6,649 bases of DNA, taken from the NCBI GenBank assembly GCA_023428335.1, contig JAEYYS010000112.1, positions 1-6,649 of the forward strand, read 5' to 3'. Source of the stretch: Verrucomicrobiota bacterium (GTDB lineage: Bacteria > Verrucomicrobiota > Verrucomicrobiia > Verrucomicrobiales > Verrucomicrobiaceae). The position numbers and the translations under genes are program-made. The notes under the pieces were generated by a model. It saw nothing but the letters and a program-made list of their open reading frames with translations, did not search any database and was not told the origin of the DNA. Of the stretch, positions 1 to 6,649 are shown piece by piece (the first letter of the stretch is position 1; each line of letters begins with the position of its first letter).

Positions 1-1
1 C

Positions 2-166
2 GCGGGGGGTGTCGCTGGCGAGTATGTCGAGATCCAGCAGACGATCCTCAGTTCTGTGCCGTTGTCGATCGCCTTCACCCTGGAAACCGGCGGCTGCATG
101 GCGCTCGGCATCGTGGCCATTGTCGACGGCCTGAGAGGGCGGGATTGGACCGATCGCCTGCGCTGA
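2..166 (+). CDS. C-terminal fragment of an unidentified, probably membrane-associated protein
   Basis: Only the last 54 codons of this gene lie in the window; the start is beyond the left edge. The frame ending at the TGA at 164-166 is the best of the three plus frames here: its third codon positions are mostly G or C, as in the other genes of the window. The fragment starts polar (GEYVEIQQ at about residues 7-14), then has a mostly hydrophobic stretch of some 30 residues (ILSSVPLSIAF, then MALGIVAIVDGL, with a short LETGGC break between). It ends in a charged tail, GRDWTDRLR. This fits one or two closing membrane segments with a short basic tail. I do not recognise the family. The next gene starts 43 or 91 bases downstream on the same strand, so the two may be co-transcribed. 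Confidence 0.55.
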   Translation, partial: AGGVAGEYVEIQQTILSSVPLSIAFTLETGGCMALGIVAIVDGLRGRDWTDRLR

Positions 167-209
167 AGGCGGACAAGCTTCTTGCCGGCCCCTCGGCCCT
201 GCGGCAGGC

Positions 210-959
210 TTGGGCGTGGATTCGCCCGCCACCCTCCGCACCCGCTTCCTGCGTCGCATGGCGCCGGAGAGCCAGTTTTATCATTTGTTCAACCACCTGC
301 CGCGCGTCTCCTTCTTCGCCAAGGACGCGAAGTTCCGGCTGGTGGCGGCGAACCGTCACTTTGTCGAGCGACTCGGTTTTGCCAGCGAGGCGGAAATCCT
401 TGGGCGCGACGACTTTGAACTGTTCCCGGCGCGTCTGGCCGAGAACTTCCGCCGCGATGACGAGGAGGTGCTGCGCACCGGCCAGCCCAAGCTGGGCATC
501 GTCGAACTGTTCTTCAATCGCCAAGGCATTCCCGACTGGTTCGTTACCCACAAGCTGCCGGTGTTCGATCGCCGCGGCGCGGTGATTGGCCTCATGGGCG
601 TGGTGCGCGCCCACGGCGGCGCGCCCGAGGAGGTGCACACGCACCGGCAGATCGAGCGCGCGATCGACCACATCCGCACGCACTTCCGCGGCCGCATCAC
701 CGTGCCTGAACTGGCGGCCCTCGCCTGCCTGTCGCCGCGCCAACTGCATCGCAAGTTTGTCGAGGCTTTTGGCATGAGCCCGCAGGCGGTGATCCTGAAG
801 GTGCGCATCCAGGCGGCTTGCGAGTTGCTTGCCGATCCCGATCGCTCGGTCGGCGAGATCGCCCGTGAGGTCGGTTTCGCCGACCAAAGCTCCTTCACCC
901 AGCACTTCCAGAAACATCTCGGTCTGACGCCGCTGAAGTACCGGCGCCAGTTCCGCTGA
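210..959 (+). CDS. PAS domain-containing AraC-family transcriptional regulator
   Basis: This is a cytoplasmic one-component regulator of 249 residues from the TTG at 210, or 233 from the ATG at 258. Residues about 24-133 form a PAS-type sensor domain (FFAKDAKFRLVAANRHF, then LGRDDFELFP, closing with GAVIGLMGVVR). Residues about 146-249 are an AraC/XylS DNA-binding domain with two helix-turn-helix units: ITVPELAALACLSPRQLHRK (163-182) and SVGEIAREVGFADQSSF (213-229). It ends in the typical LGLTPLKYRRQFR. PAS domains bind small ligands or cofactors, but no cofactor residue can be assigned here. There is no transmembrane segment, so the signal should be intracellular. Neither candidate start has a good ribosome binding site. 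The ATG loses only residues outside the PAS fold, so it is equally plausible. The DUF1080 gene 41 bases downstream is the obvious candidate target. Confidence 0.9.
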   Translation: MGVDSPATLRTRFLRRMAPESQFYHLFNHLPRVSFFAKDAKFRLVAANRHFVERLGFASEAEILGRDDFELFPARLAENFRRDDEEVLRTGQPKLGIVELFFNRQGIPDWFVTHKLPVFDRRGAVIGLMGVVRAHGGAPEEVHTHRQIERAIDHIRTHFRGRITVPELAALACLSPRQLHRKFVEAFGMSPQAVILKVRIQAACELLADPDRSVGEIAREVGFADQSSFTQHFQKHLGLTPLKYRRQFR

Positions 960-969
960 ATCGCGGCGA

Positions 970-990
970 GAGCCGGGCGCCGGCCCGCGT
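970..990 (+). other. Small GC-rich stem-loop between the regulator and the DUF1080 gene
   Basis: CGGGC at 974-978 can pair with GCCCG at 983-987 around the loop GCCG. There is no T-run behind it, so it is not a standard intrinsic terminator. In DNA this GC-rich a five-base-pair stem can arise by chance. It lies 13 bases before the DUF1080 start codon, where it could affect translation. Confidence 0.2.
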
Positions 991-1000
991 TGGTTCCGTC

Positions 1001-1726
1001 ATGCCCGCGCGTTTTTTTCCGCTGTTGTCCGCCCTGTTCATCGACGCTGCCGCCCAAGCCGAACCGGCGGGGGGCTGGGTCGATTTGTTCAACGGTCGCG
1101 ACCTGACCGGCTGGGTCGATGTCAATACGAGCCCAGAGACCTGGAAGGTACGCGACGGCCTGCTCATCTGCAGCGGCCAGCCGATCGGCGTCATGCGCAG
1201 TGAGAAGCAGTATGAAAACTTCCTGCTGCACATCGAGTGGCGGCACATGCAGCCCGGCGGCAATTCCGGCGTCTTCATCTGGAGCGAGGGAGTGCCGGCG
1301 CCGGGCAAGACGCTGCCGAAGGGCATGGAGGTGCAGATGCTGGAACTGCAGTACCCGCTGCTCAACCGCGAGAAGGACGGGTCACCGCGCCATCCCGGTT
1401 ATGTCTCCGGCGAGCTGTTCGGCGCCAACGGCCTGGAGGCCGTGCCCGACAATCCGCGCGGCCGTCGCAGCATGTCCTGGGAGATGCGCTGCAAGGGCGC
1501 CGGCGAGTGGAACACCTACGATGTGGTCGCCGTCGATGGCGTGGTGAAGCTGGCGATCAACGGCAAGTTCGTCAACGGCGTCAGCCAGGCGACCGTGCGC
1601 AAGGGTTACCTCTGCCTTGAGTCGGAGGGCGCGGAGATTCATTTCCGCAACATCCGCCTGCTCGAACTGCCGGGCGGGCGCGCGACGCCGGAACAGACGG
1701 CGCCACTGGTGCCTGCGAAGCGCTGA
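1001..1726 (+). CDS. Secreted DUF1080 (3-keto-disaccharide hydrolase-type) protein
   Basis: A 241-residue exported protein. Residues 1-20 look like a short signal peptide ending in AQA before EPAGG, although an aspartate in the hydrophobic part (FIDAAAQA) is unusual. Residues about 25-223 form one DUF1080 domain, a concanavalin-like beta-sandwich. Hallmarks are GWVDLFNGRDLTGW (25-38), GNSGVFIW (87-94), MEVQMLE (109-115), GEWNTYDVVAVDG (168-180), LAINGKFVN (184-192) and the closing HFRNIRLLEL (214-223). Members of this family, abundant in Planctomycetota, Verrucomicrobiota and Bacteroidota, include 3-keto-disaccharide hydrolases and related glycosidases; the exact substrate cannot be read from sequence. 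The length is that of a single stand-alone domain. No clear ribosome binding site precedes the ATG, and a run of seven T lies in codons 4-6. It follows the PAS-AraC gene by 41 bases and may be controlled by it. Confidence 0.9.
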   Translation: MPARFFPLLSALFIDAAAQAEPAGGWVDLFNGRDLTGWVDVNTSPETWKVRDGLLICSGQPIGVMRSEKQYENFLLHIEWRHMQPGGNSGVFIWSEGVPAPGKTLPKGMEVQMLELQYPLLNREKDGSPRHPGYVSGELFGANGLEAVPDNPRGRRSMSWEMRCKGAGEWNTYDVVAVDGVVKLAINGKFVNGVSQATVRKGYLCLESEGAEIHFRNIRLLELPGGRATPEQTAPLVPAKR

Positions 1727-1728
1727 AC

Positions 1729-1746
1729 GGGCCGGTCAGTCGGCCG
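1729..1746. terminator. Short inverted repeat between convergent stop codons, possible weak bidirectional terminator
   Basis: GGCCG at 1730-1734 pairs with CGGCC at 1741-1745, with an extra G-T pair possible inside. The stop codon of the minus-strand gene (1736-1738) lies in the loop. The repeat covers the whole 9-base gap between the two convergent genes, where a shared terminator would be expected. It has no T-run on either strand, so the call is tentative. Confidence 0.3.
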
Positions 1747-3181
1747 ACTTCACCTCGGCGGCGAGGTCGAGCACGGCATTCATGAGCTTCATCGAGGCCT
1801 GCGGTTCGACGTTGTTGGTGCCGGGCCAGGTTTCATAGCCCCCCAGCTCGAAGTGGCGTGGGGTCGGCATGTAGCCGTAATAACCGTGGGCCAGCTCGAC
1901 CATGAAGGACTTGGCGAAGGGACTGCGCTTTTTGAATTCCAGGCCGGTCTCGGCAAAGGTTTCGCAGGGCGAGCTGGCAATGCAGATCTCGCCGAGGCGC
2001 AGCACCTGCACCGGGAACTTGGTTTCCGGGCTCGGCTGGGCCAGCTTGAGGATGCGGGTGGCGTAGGCGTAGGGCAGGTCGGCCTTGCCCTGGATGCGCG
2101 GGGTGTTCGCCGCCGTTTTTTCGGCCCAGGCGATGCGTTCGGGTTCGAGGGTACGCCACTTGACGTCGAGTTCGCGGTAACGCGCGGCCAGCGGTGCGCG
2201 CGCACTCCATTCCAGGCCGGCGAGCGCGCCGTGCACCTTGCCGGCGAGGTCTTCGGCGACGTGGCGCATCTGTTCGTAGGGCGCCTTGCGCGGGCGCGCT
2301 TCGCGGAAGTTGACGTTGTTGATGTCGCCACTGGTGCCGTTGGCCATCATGGCGACAAAGGCCGTGTCGTCGTCCGTGCCGCCGATGCGGCGCTTCAGTG
2401 CCTCGCAGTAGTAGCCGTAGTAGTCGGCCGAGACATGGCCGGAGCCGACGCCGCCAACGTAGTGCAGGGAGTAGGCGGAATACAGCGCGATGAGACGTCC
2501 GCCGGGCTCGCGCAGGGCGAAGAAGCAGACCTCGGGATCGGTGGGGCCGGCCGGTTCGATGAGGTTCGGACTGCCGGTCGGCGGGTTCATCTTGACGCGG
2601 TCGATCTGGCCAAACGGGTTGGGCGGCGCGGTGCCCTCTTTCATGTGCCAGCGGCGGTTGTGCACGTGCTCGGGCGCGGTGGTCCGGCCAAAGGCGATCT
2701 CGGCGGGGCGCAGCAGGTTGAGCGCACGGCGGACCCCGTCGGCCACACGCCGGGCGACGAAGCGCTGGTACGGATTCAGCTCCATGTCGGAGATGAAGCT
2801 GCGCGGCCAGGTGCTGACGGCATTGGTCGCCGAGTGGGTGTGCGTGCCGGAAATCAGCACGTTCGCCGCCGGGATGCCGGTTTCCGCCTCGATCAGCCGG
2901 CGCGCCTCCAGCGACAGGCTGCGGTGCAGGCCGAGCAGGTCGCAGACCACCAGGGCCAGGCGCGTTTTGCCGTCGTCGAGCACCAGGCAGCGGGCGTGCA
3001 GCTCGTCGTGGACGTGCGTGGCTGGGAAGGGCAGGAAACCGCCAACGATGTCGTCGCCCAGTTCAGGCGTGATGTTGCTGGTGGCGGCCCCGGCGAGCAG
3101 CGGGGCCTTGGGGGCATCGGCGGCGGGCAGGGCGGCGAGGGGAAAAACGACGGCAAGCAGGAGTCGGGACAGCAGGCGCAT
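1736..3181 (-). CDS. Secreted neutral/alkaline ceramidase-fold hydrolase
   Basis: A 481-residue exported protein. Residues 1-20 or so are a signal peptide (MRLLSR, then LLLAVVFPLAALPA). The rest matches the N-terminal domain of neutral/alkaline non-lysosomal ceramidases, without the C-terminal immunoglobulin-like domain of the longer enzymes. SGTHTHS (111-117) gives the first zinc histidine. H240 in SAYSLHY fits the second, E407 in PCETFAETG the glutamate ligand, and Y434/Y435/Y437 in HGYYGYMPT the tyrosine ligand. At the usual nucleophile motif GD-x-S-P-N this protein reads GDINNV (285-290), so the ceramidase serine appears to be asparagine. It is therefore probably a zinc hydrolase of this superfamily acting on another substrate, outside the cytoplasm. 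The ATG overlaps no good ribosome binding site: AAAAAGG directly abuts it. It converges on the DUF1080 gene with a 9-base gap and diverges from rppH. Confidence 0.88.
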   Translation of the reverse strand: MRLLSRLLLAVVFPLAALPAADAPKAPLLAGAATSNITPELGDDIVGGFLPFPATHVHDELHARCLVLDDGKTRLALVVCDLLGLHRSLSLEARRLIEAETGIPAANVLISGTHTHSATNAVSTWPRSFISDMELNPYQRFVARRVADGVRRALNLLRPAEIAFGRTTAPEHVHNRRWHMKEGTAPPNPFGQIDRVKMNPPTGSPNLIEPAGPTDPEVCFFALREPGGRLIALYSAYSLHYVGGVGSGHVSADYYGYYCEALKRRIGGTDDDTAFVAMMANGTSGDINNVNFREARPRKAPYEQMRHVAEDLAGKVHGALAGLEWSARAPLAARYRELDVKWRTLEPERIAWAEKTAANTPRIQGKADLPYAYATRILKLAQPSPETKFPVQVLRLGEICIASSPCETFAETGLEFKKRSPFAKSFMVELAHGYYGYMPTPRHFELGGYETWPGTNNVEPQASMKLMNAVLDLAAEVKSAD

Positions 3182-3283
3182 CCTTTTTATACTGCCTTCG
3201 CGAGGGAACTGTTGCCTGGCAAAGGCAGGGGTGACTGGAAAATTAGTTCATTTTTCTTAACTTTTCGCGGAAAGGCATGCAAA
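3182..3283. promoter_or_regulatory. AT-rich divergent promoter region between the ceramidase-like gene and rppH
   Basis: This is the only divergent gap in the window, and bases 3238-3266 are strikingly AT-rich for this DNA. On the minus strand TATAAA lies four bases before the ceramidase-like ATG. If it is a -10 element, the transcript would start at or very near the start codon, giving a leaderless or near-leaderless message; no good -35 is visible. Towards rppH, GTGACT (3231-3236) and TTAACT (3257-3262) are weak -35/-10 candidates with a poor 20-base spacing. TGCCT/AGGCA (3213-3217 and 3223-3227) is a five-base inverted repeat around GGCAA, a possible protein-binding or hairpin site. Confidence 0.5.
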
Positions 3284-3288
3284 ATGCC
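3271..3288 (+). promoter_or_regulatory. Ribosome binding site and start codon of rppH inside a small hairpin
   Basis: AAAGG at 3271-3275 lies eight bases before the ATG at 3284, the clearest ribosome binding site in the window, and it selects this start over the in-frame ATG at 3308. GGCAT (3274-3278) is perfectly complementary to ATGCC (3284-3288) around GCAAA, so in RNA the GG of the binding site and the start codon could pair with each other. The stem is only five base pairs. Confidence 0.45.
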
Positions 3289-3802
3289 TCAACCCGGTCT
3301 AATTCCCATGACCCCCGCCTTGCCGCCTTCGCTGCCCATCGTTTACCGTCCCAATGTCGCCGCCATCCTGACGGATGCGCAGGATCGCATCTTCATTGCC
3401 GAGCGAGTGAACATCCCCGGGGCCTGGCAGTTTCCGCAGGGCGGCATTGACGACGGCGAGGACGCTGAGACGGCGATGTTTCGCGAACTCGCCGAGGAGA
3501 TCGGCGTGCGCCGTGAGCAGGTGGAGGTGATCGAGCAGCGCGGTGGCTATCGCTACGCCTTCCCCAAGCCGCGCCTGAAGTACGGCATCTACGGCGGTCA
3601 GGAACAGACGTACTTCCGCCTGCGTTTTCTGGGGCGCGACGAGGATGTCAACCTCGATGCCACCCACCGCGAGTTTGCGCGCTGGCGCTGGATTCGTCCC
3701 GACGAGTTTCGCATGCAGTGGGTGCCGCCCTTCAAGCGCGGTGTCTACCGCCAGGTCTTCCTCGATTTCTTCGGCCTGGCGCTGGAAAACCCGCCGGCCT
3801 GA
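3284..3802 (+). CDS. rppH: RNA pyrophosphohydrolase, Nudix family (RppH)
   Basis: A cytoplasmic enzyme of 172 residues that removes pyrophosphate from the 5' end of RNAs, the step that opens 5'-end-dependent decay; this family also hydrolyses dinucleoside polyphosphates. YRPNVAAIL (21-29) is the RppH-type opening. WQFPQGG (48-54) leads into a complete Nudix box at 53-75 (G-x5-E59-x7-R67-E68-L-A-E71-E72-I-G-V). GGQEQTYFRLRF (104-115), FARWRWI (131-137) and FKRGVYRQVFLDF (150-162) match the later parts of the enterobacterial enzyme. The length fits the family, with about 14 more residues before YRPN than E. coli. The ATG at 3284 has a well-spaced AAAGG; the in-frame ATG at 3308 has none and would give 164 residues. 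It appears to lead a three-gene plus-strand unit ending in rlmN. A dinucleoside tetraphosphate hydrolase role cannot be excluded. Confidence 0.88.
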   Translation: MPQPGLIPMTPALPPSLPIVYRPNVAAILTDAQDRIFIAERVNIPGAWQFPQGGIDDGEDAETAMFRELAEEIGVRREQVEVIEQRGGYRYAFPKPRLKYGIYGGQEQTYFRLRFLGRDEDVNLDATHREFARWRWIRPDEFRMQWVPPFKRGVYRQVFLDFFGLALENPPA

Positions 3803-3806
3803 TCCC

Positions 3807-3828
3807 GGCGCCTTGCGCGCGCTTTTTT
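3807..3828 (+). terminator. Weak terminator-like GC stem with T6 between rppH and the next gene
   Basis: GCGC at 3808-3811 can pair with GCGC at 3819-3822, directly followed by six T (3823-3828). The stem is only four base pairs and alternative pairings exist, so it may attenuate slightly or do nothing. It ends four bases before the next ATG. Confidence 0.25.
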
Positions 3829-3832
3829 CCCG

Positions 3833-5137
3833 ATGCTCCCGCCGGTCCGCTCCGCCGCCCGCCGCCCATTCCCGCGCGGCCACGGTTCCTGCGCCCTGCT
3901 GGTGCCCTTCGGCATCGCCCTGCTCGTCCTCTGCCTGCTCGCCTGGCACTTCTGGCACGACATGCCGCGCGAGTCCGATGAGGACCTGCGCCTGCCACCG
4001 CCGGCTTTGCCGCTGCCCGAGGTCAATCCTGCGCCGCTGAAACTGCGCGCCTTCCTCGACGCCGTGAGGCCGGTGCAGCAGTTGTCACTGCGTGCCCTGC
4101 CGCCGGCGGACTGGGACACGCCCGCGCTGTCGGCGCATGTGCGCGCCAATGGCACGGCGCTCGACAATCTGCGCGACCTGCTGGAGGACGCCGACTGGCA
4201 TCCGCGGCACGGCGCCTGGTTCACCTTCGACCTGAGTGGGCATGAGGGCTGGCCGCACGTCATCTTCCTGCTGCAGGCGCAGGCGGCCTACCTGGCCCGG
4301 CGCGGCGAGGAAGCGGAAGCCTTCACCGCCGCCACCGACCTCGCCGAGCTGTCGCGGCGCGTGCTCGAACTGAATGCCTGGCCCGGCTACGTTTGGCGCG
4401 CCCAGGATCTCGGTGCCGGCGCCGCGCAGACCTTCGCCGAGCTGCTGCGCCAGACCCGTCTCGACACCGCCACCCTCGCCGGTTTCCAGGAGCAGTTCGG
4501 TCGCTGCGAGCCCGGCACCGAACTCATGCGCCAGTACTGCGCCGCCTTCTACCTGCACGAGAAAAAATGCCTGCTCGGCGATCAGAGTGGCGAGCCGCCG
4601 GAAACCCTGCCGCCCGGGGTGCCTCTGCCGCGCGCGGGGCGCCTCAGCTTCAAGGTCAATGCCACCCTGGCCCTCGTGGCCCGCGCCTGCCGCGACCTGC
4701 GCGACGAGTTTTCCCGGCCTGCCTACGCCAGCGCCGGGGGGTTTCTCACCTCGCTGCCCAACGGTCGGCCAGCGCCGTTTTATGATCCCAACCGCCACGG
4801 CGTTGCCTGGTTCAACGACCGCCTCGGCAGCCTGCGCCAGTTGGCCGAACGCCACGCCCTCGCCCTCGCCCGTCACGGCCTGGTGCGCGTGCTCTTCGCC
4901 GCGCGCCGCCACGCCGCTGAACACCGCCGCCTGCCCGCCTCGCTCGGCGACCTGGTGCCCGCCCACCTCGCTGCCGTGCCGATCGATCCCTTCACCGGCG
5001 AACCCTTCGTCTTTGATCCCGTGCGCGGCCTGATCTATTCGGCCGGCGCCGACTGCCTGTCGTCGAACGGCCGCGCCAGCCTGCCGCCGCTCAGCGACGA
5101 CAACGAGCCGACCGTCCGGCTCGGGCGGATCGACTGA
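3833..5137 (+). CDS. Single-pass membrane protein of unknown function with pseudopilin-like C-terminal tail
   Basis: A 434-residue protein of no family I can name. A basic N-terminus (residues 1-18, five arginines) precedes one hydrophobic segment at about 20-42 (ALLVPFGIALLVLCLLAW), so the bulk should lie outside the cytoplasm as an anchored domain. Residues about 68-350 are largely alpha-helical with many Ala, Leu and Arg, including QAQAAYLARRGEEAEAF (148-164), which suggests helical-repeat packing. The tail, LPASLGDLVPAHLAAVPIDP (367-386) then FTGEPFVFDPVRGLIYSAGAD (387-407), resembles the end of type II secretion major pseudopilins (DPW-G-PY, then a Ser-x-Gly-x-Asp calcium loop), but the N-terminal pilin cleavage motif is absent. 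Four cysteines lie outside the membrane segment. The ATG is the first after the rppH stop in the same frame and has no ribosome binding site; later starts would cut the membrane segment. Confidence 0.8.
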   Translation: MLPPVRSAARRPFPRGHGSCALLVPFGIALLVLCLLAWHFWHDMPRESDEDLRLPPPALPLPEVNPAPLKLRAFLDAVRPVQQLSLRALPPADWDTPALSAHVRANGTALDNLRDLLEDADWHPRHGAWFTFDLSGHEGWPHVIFLLQAQAAYLARRGEEAEAFTAATDLAELSRRVLELNAWPGYVWRAQDLGAGAAQTFAELLRQTRLDTATLAGFQEQFGRCEPGTELMRQYCAAFYLHEKKCLLGDQSGEPPETLPPGVPLPRAGRLSFKVNATLALVARACRDLRDEFSRPAYASAGGFLTSLPNGRPAPFYDPNRHGVAWFNDRLGSLRQLAERHALALARHGLVRVLFAARRHAAEHRRLPASLGDLVPAHLAAVPIDPFTGEPFVFDPVRGLIYSAGADCLSSNGRASLPPLSDDNEPTVRLGRID

Positions 5138-5161
5138 ACCGCTGGCGCCCGCGCCGGTTTT
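5137..5161 (+). terminator. Terminator-like hairpin between the unknown membrane protein gene and rlmN
   Basis: AACC (5137-5140) and GGCG (5144-5147) pair with CGCC (5152-5155) and GGTT (5156-5159), giving eight base pairs with a three-base GCT bulge and a four-base loop, followed by two more T (5160-5161). The bulge and the short T-run make it weak. It might reduce read-through into rlmN, which starts 15 bases later. Confidence 0.35.
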
Positions 5162-5176
5162 GGGGCAGGGTGACGG

Positions 5177-6247
<1,071 letters not shown>

Positions 6248-6649
6248 TCAGGCTGGAACCTCAGCGCCGCGCACCCGCGCCAGAGCGGCACGCAGGCTGG
6301 CGGAGGCACGGGTGTCGGGCAGCAGGGATTCATCGAGCGGCAGCGTCATCAGCCAGTGGCGCTGGCGTTCCTCGGCGGTGGCACCGAGCGCGTCCCACCA
6401 CGCGCGCATGGCCAGGTTGTCGTTGAGCACGTGACCGACCAGGCGACGGATGCCCAGCGCCCGTGCGTGCTCCCAGAGCAGCGCTTGCAGCCAGGTGGCG
6501 ACGCCGCGGCCCTGGAATTCATCGGCGACCGTGATCGACATTTCCGCCGCCTCGGCATCGTCGGCAAGGCGCCAAAACGAGGCGCCGCCAACCCCGGGCA
6601 GGTCGGCGCGCGCGCGGTGCAGCGCCGCCCAGGCGACGTGGTCCTGCTG
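6248..6649 (-). CDS. GNAT-family N-acetyltransferase, C-terminal part, runs off the right edge
   Basis: The frame stays open to the right edge, giving 133 residues of the C-terminal part; the first methionine inside the window (6541) is internal, not the start. The visible sequence contains PGVGGASFWRL, then EMSITVADEFQGRGVATWLQ, the GNAT acetyl-CoA-binding motif with QGRGVA, followed by the helix ALLWEHARALGIRRLVGHVL and the motif-B-like NDNLAMRAWWDALGA. GNAT enzymes transfer acetyl from acetyl-CoA to amines of small molecules or proteins. The PGVGGA and QGRGVA pattern recalls GNAT domains attached to larger acyl-CoA synthetase-like proteins (the Pat type) as well as stand-alone enzymes; the missing N-terminus prevents a choice. 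Substrate unknown. It ends back to back with rlmN. Confidence 0.85.
   Translation of the reverse strand, partial: QQDHVAWAALHRARADLPGVGGASFWRLADDAEAAEMSITVADEFQGRGVATWLQALLWEHARALGIRRLVGHVLNDNLAMRAWWDALGATAEERQRHWLMTLPLDESLLPDTRASASLRAALARVRGAEVPA

Noticed and set aside
75..1246. Minus-strand open frames opposite the PAS-AraC regulator (75-917 and 356-1246).
   Set aside because: Compositionally biased antisense shadows with no motif, while the plus-strand gene has two well-defined domains.
1119..1547. Alternative plus-strand frames inside the DUF1080 gene, and similar ones inside the other genes.
   Set aside because: Arg/Ala/Pro/Ser-rich translations without domains, typical of out-of-frame reading of GC-rich genes.
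1853..3283. An open plus-strand frame that runs through the whole ceramidase-like gene into rppH, as if rppH were a 649-residue fusion.
   Set aside because: The upstream part is antisense to a recognisable secreted enzyme and has no domain of its own; rppH has its own ribosome binding site and family-typical length from 3284.

Overview
The window is a GC-rich chromosomal segment with short intergenic gaps. It carries four complete plus-strand genes with recognisable or partly recognisable families, one complete plus-strand gene of unknown function, one complete minus-strand gene, and a partial gene at each edge. No sequence was compared with a database. A secreted DUF1080 (3-keto-disaccharide hydrolase-type) protein, a secreted ceramidase-fold protein of the reduced type common in environmental bacteria, a PAS-AraC regulator and a protein with a pseudopilin-like tail together suggest the Planctomycetota-Verrucomicrobiota group, perhaps an Opitutales-like verrucomicrobium. 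This placement is inference and is not proved by any marker in the window.

Left part (1-1726, plus strand): the C-terminal end of an unidentified, apparently membrane-associated protein; a cytoplasmic PAS-AraC transcription factor; and a short exported DUF1080 protein. The three are spaced by about 40-90 bases and could be co-transcribed. Convergent to them, ending 9 bases after the DUF1080 stop, is a 481-residue exported protein with the neutral/alkaline ceramidase fold (1736-3181, minus strand). It keeps the expected zinc ligands but appears to lack the ceramidase nucleophilic serine. The regulator and the two exported enzymes could form a small module for degrading external glycans or glycolipids; this is inference from adjacency.

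Middle (3182-3283): a 102-base divergent intergenic region, the most AT-rich stretch of the window, must hold the start signals for the ceramidase-like gene on one side and rppH on the other.

Right part (3284-6247, plus strand): rppH (Nudix RNA 5'-pyrophosphohydrolase), a 434-residue single-pass membrane protein of unknown function, and an RlmN-family radical SAM 23S rRNA/tRNA adenine-C2 methyltransferase, with gaps of 30 and 39 bases. They look like one transcription unit with an RNA-metabolism flavour, possibly punctuated by a weak terminator-like hairpin before rlmN. A GNAT acetyltransferase runs in from the right edge on the minus strand, and its stop codon abuts the rlmN stop.

Most of the window is ordinary housekeeping and accessory catabolic sequence. 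I see no CRISPR array, transposon, phage gene, tRNA or rRNA, and no convincing new multi-gene system. The most interesting points are the altered active site of the ceramidase-like protein and the pseudopilin-like tail on the unknown membrane protein.
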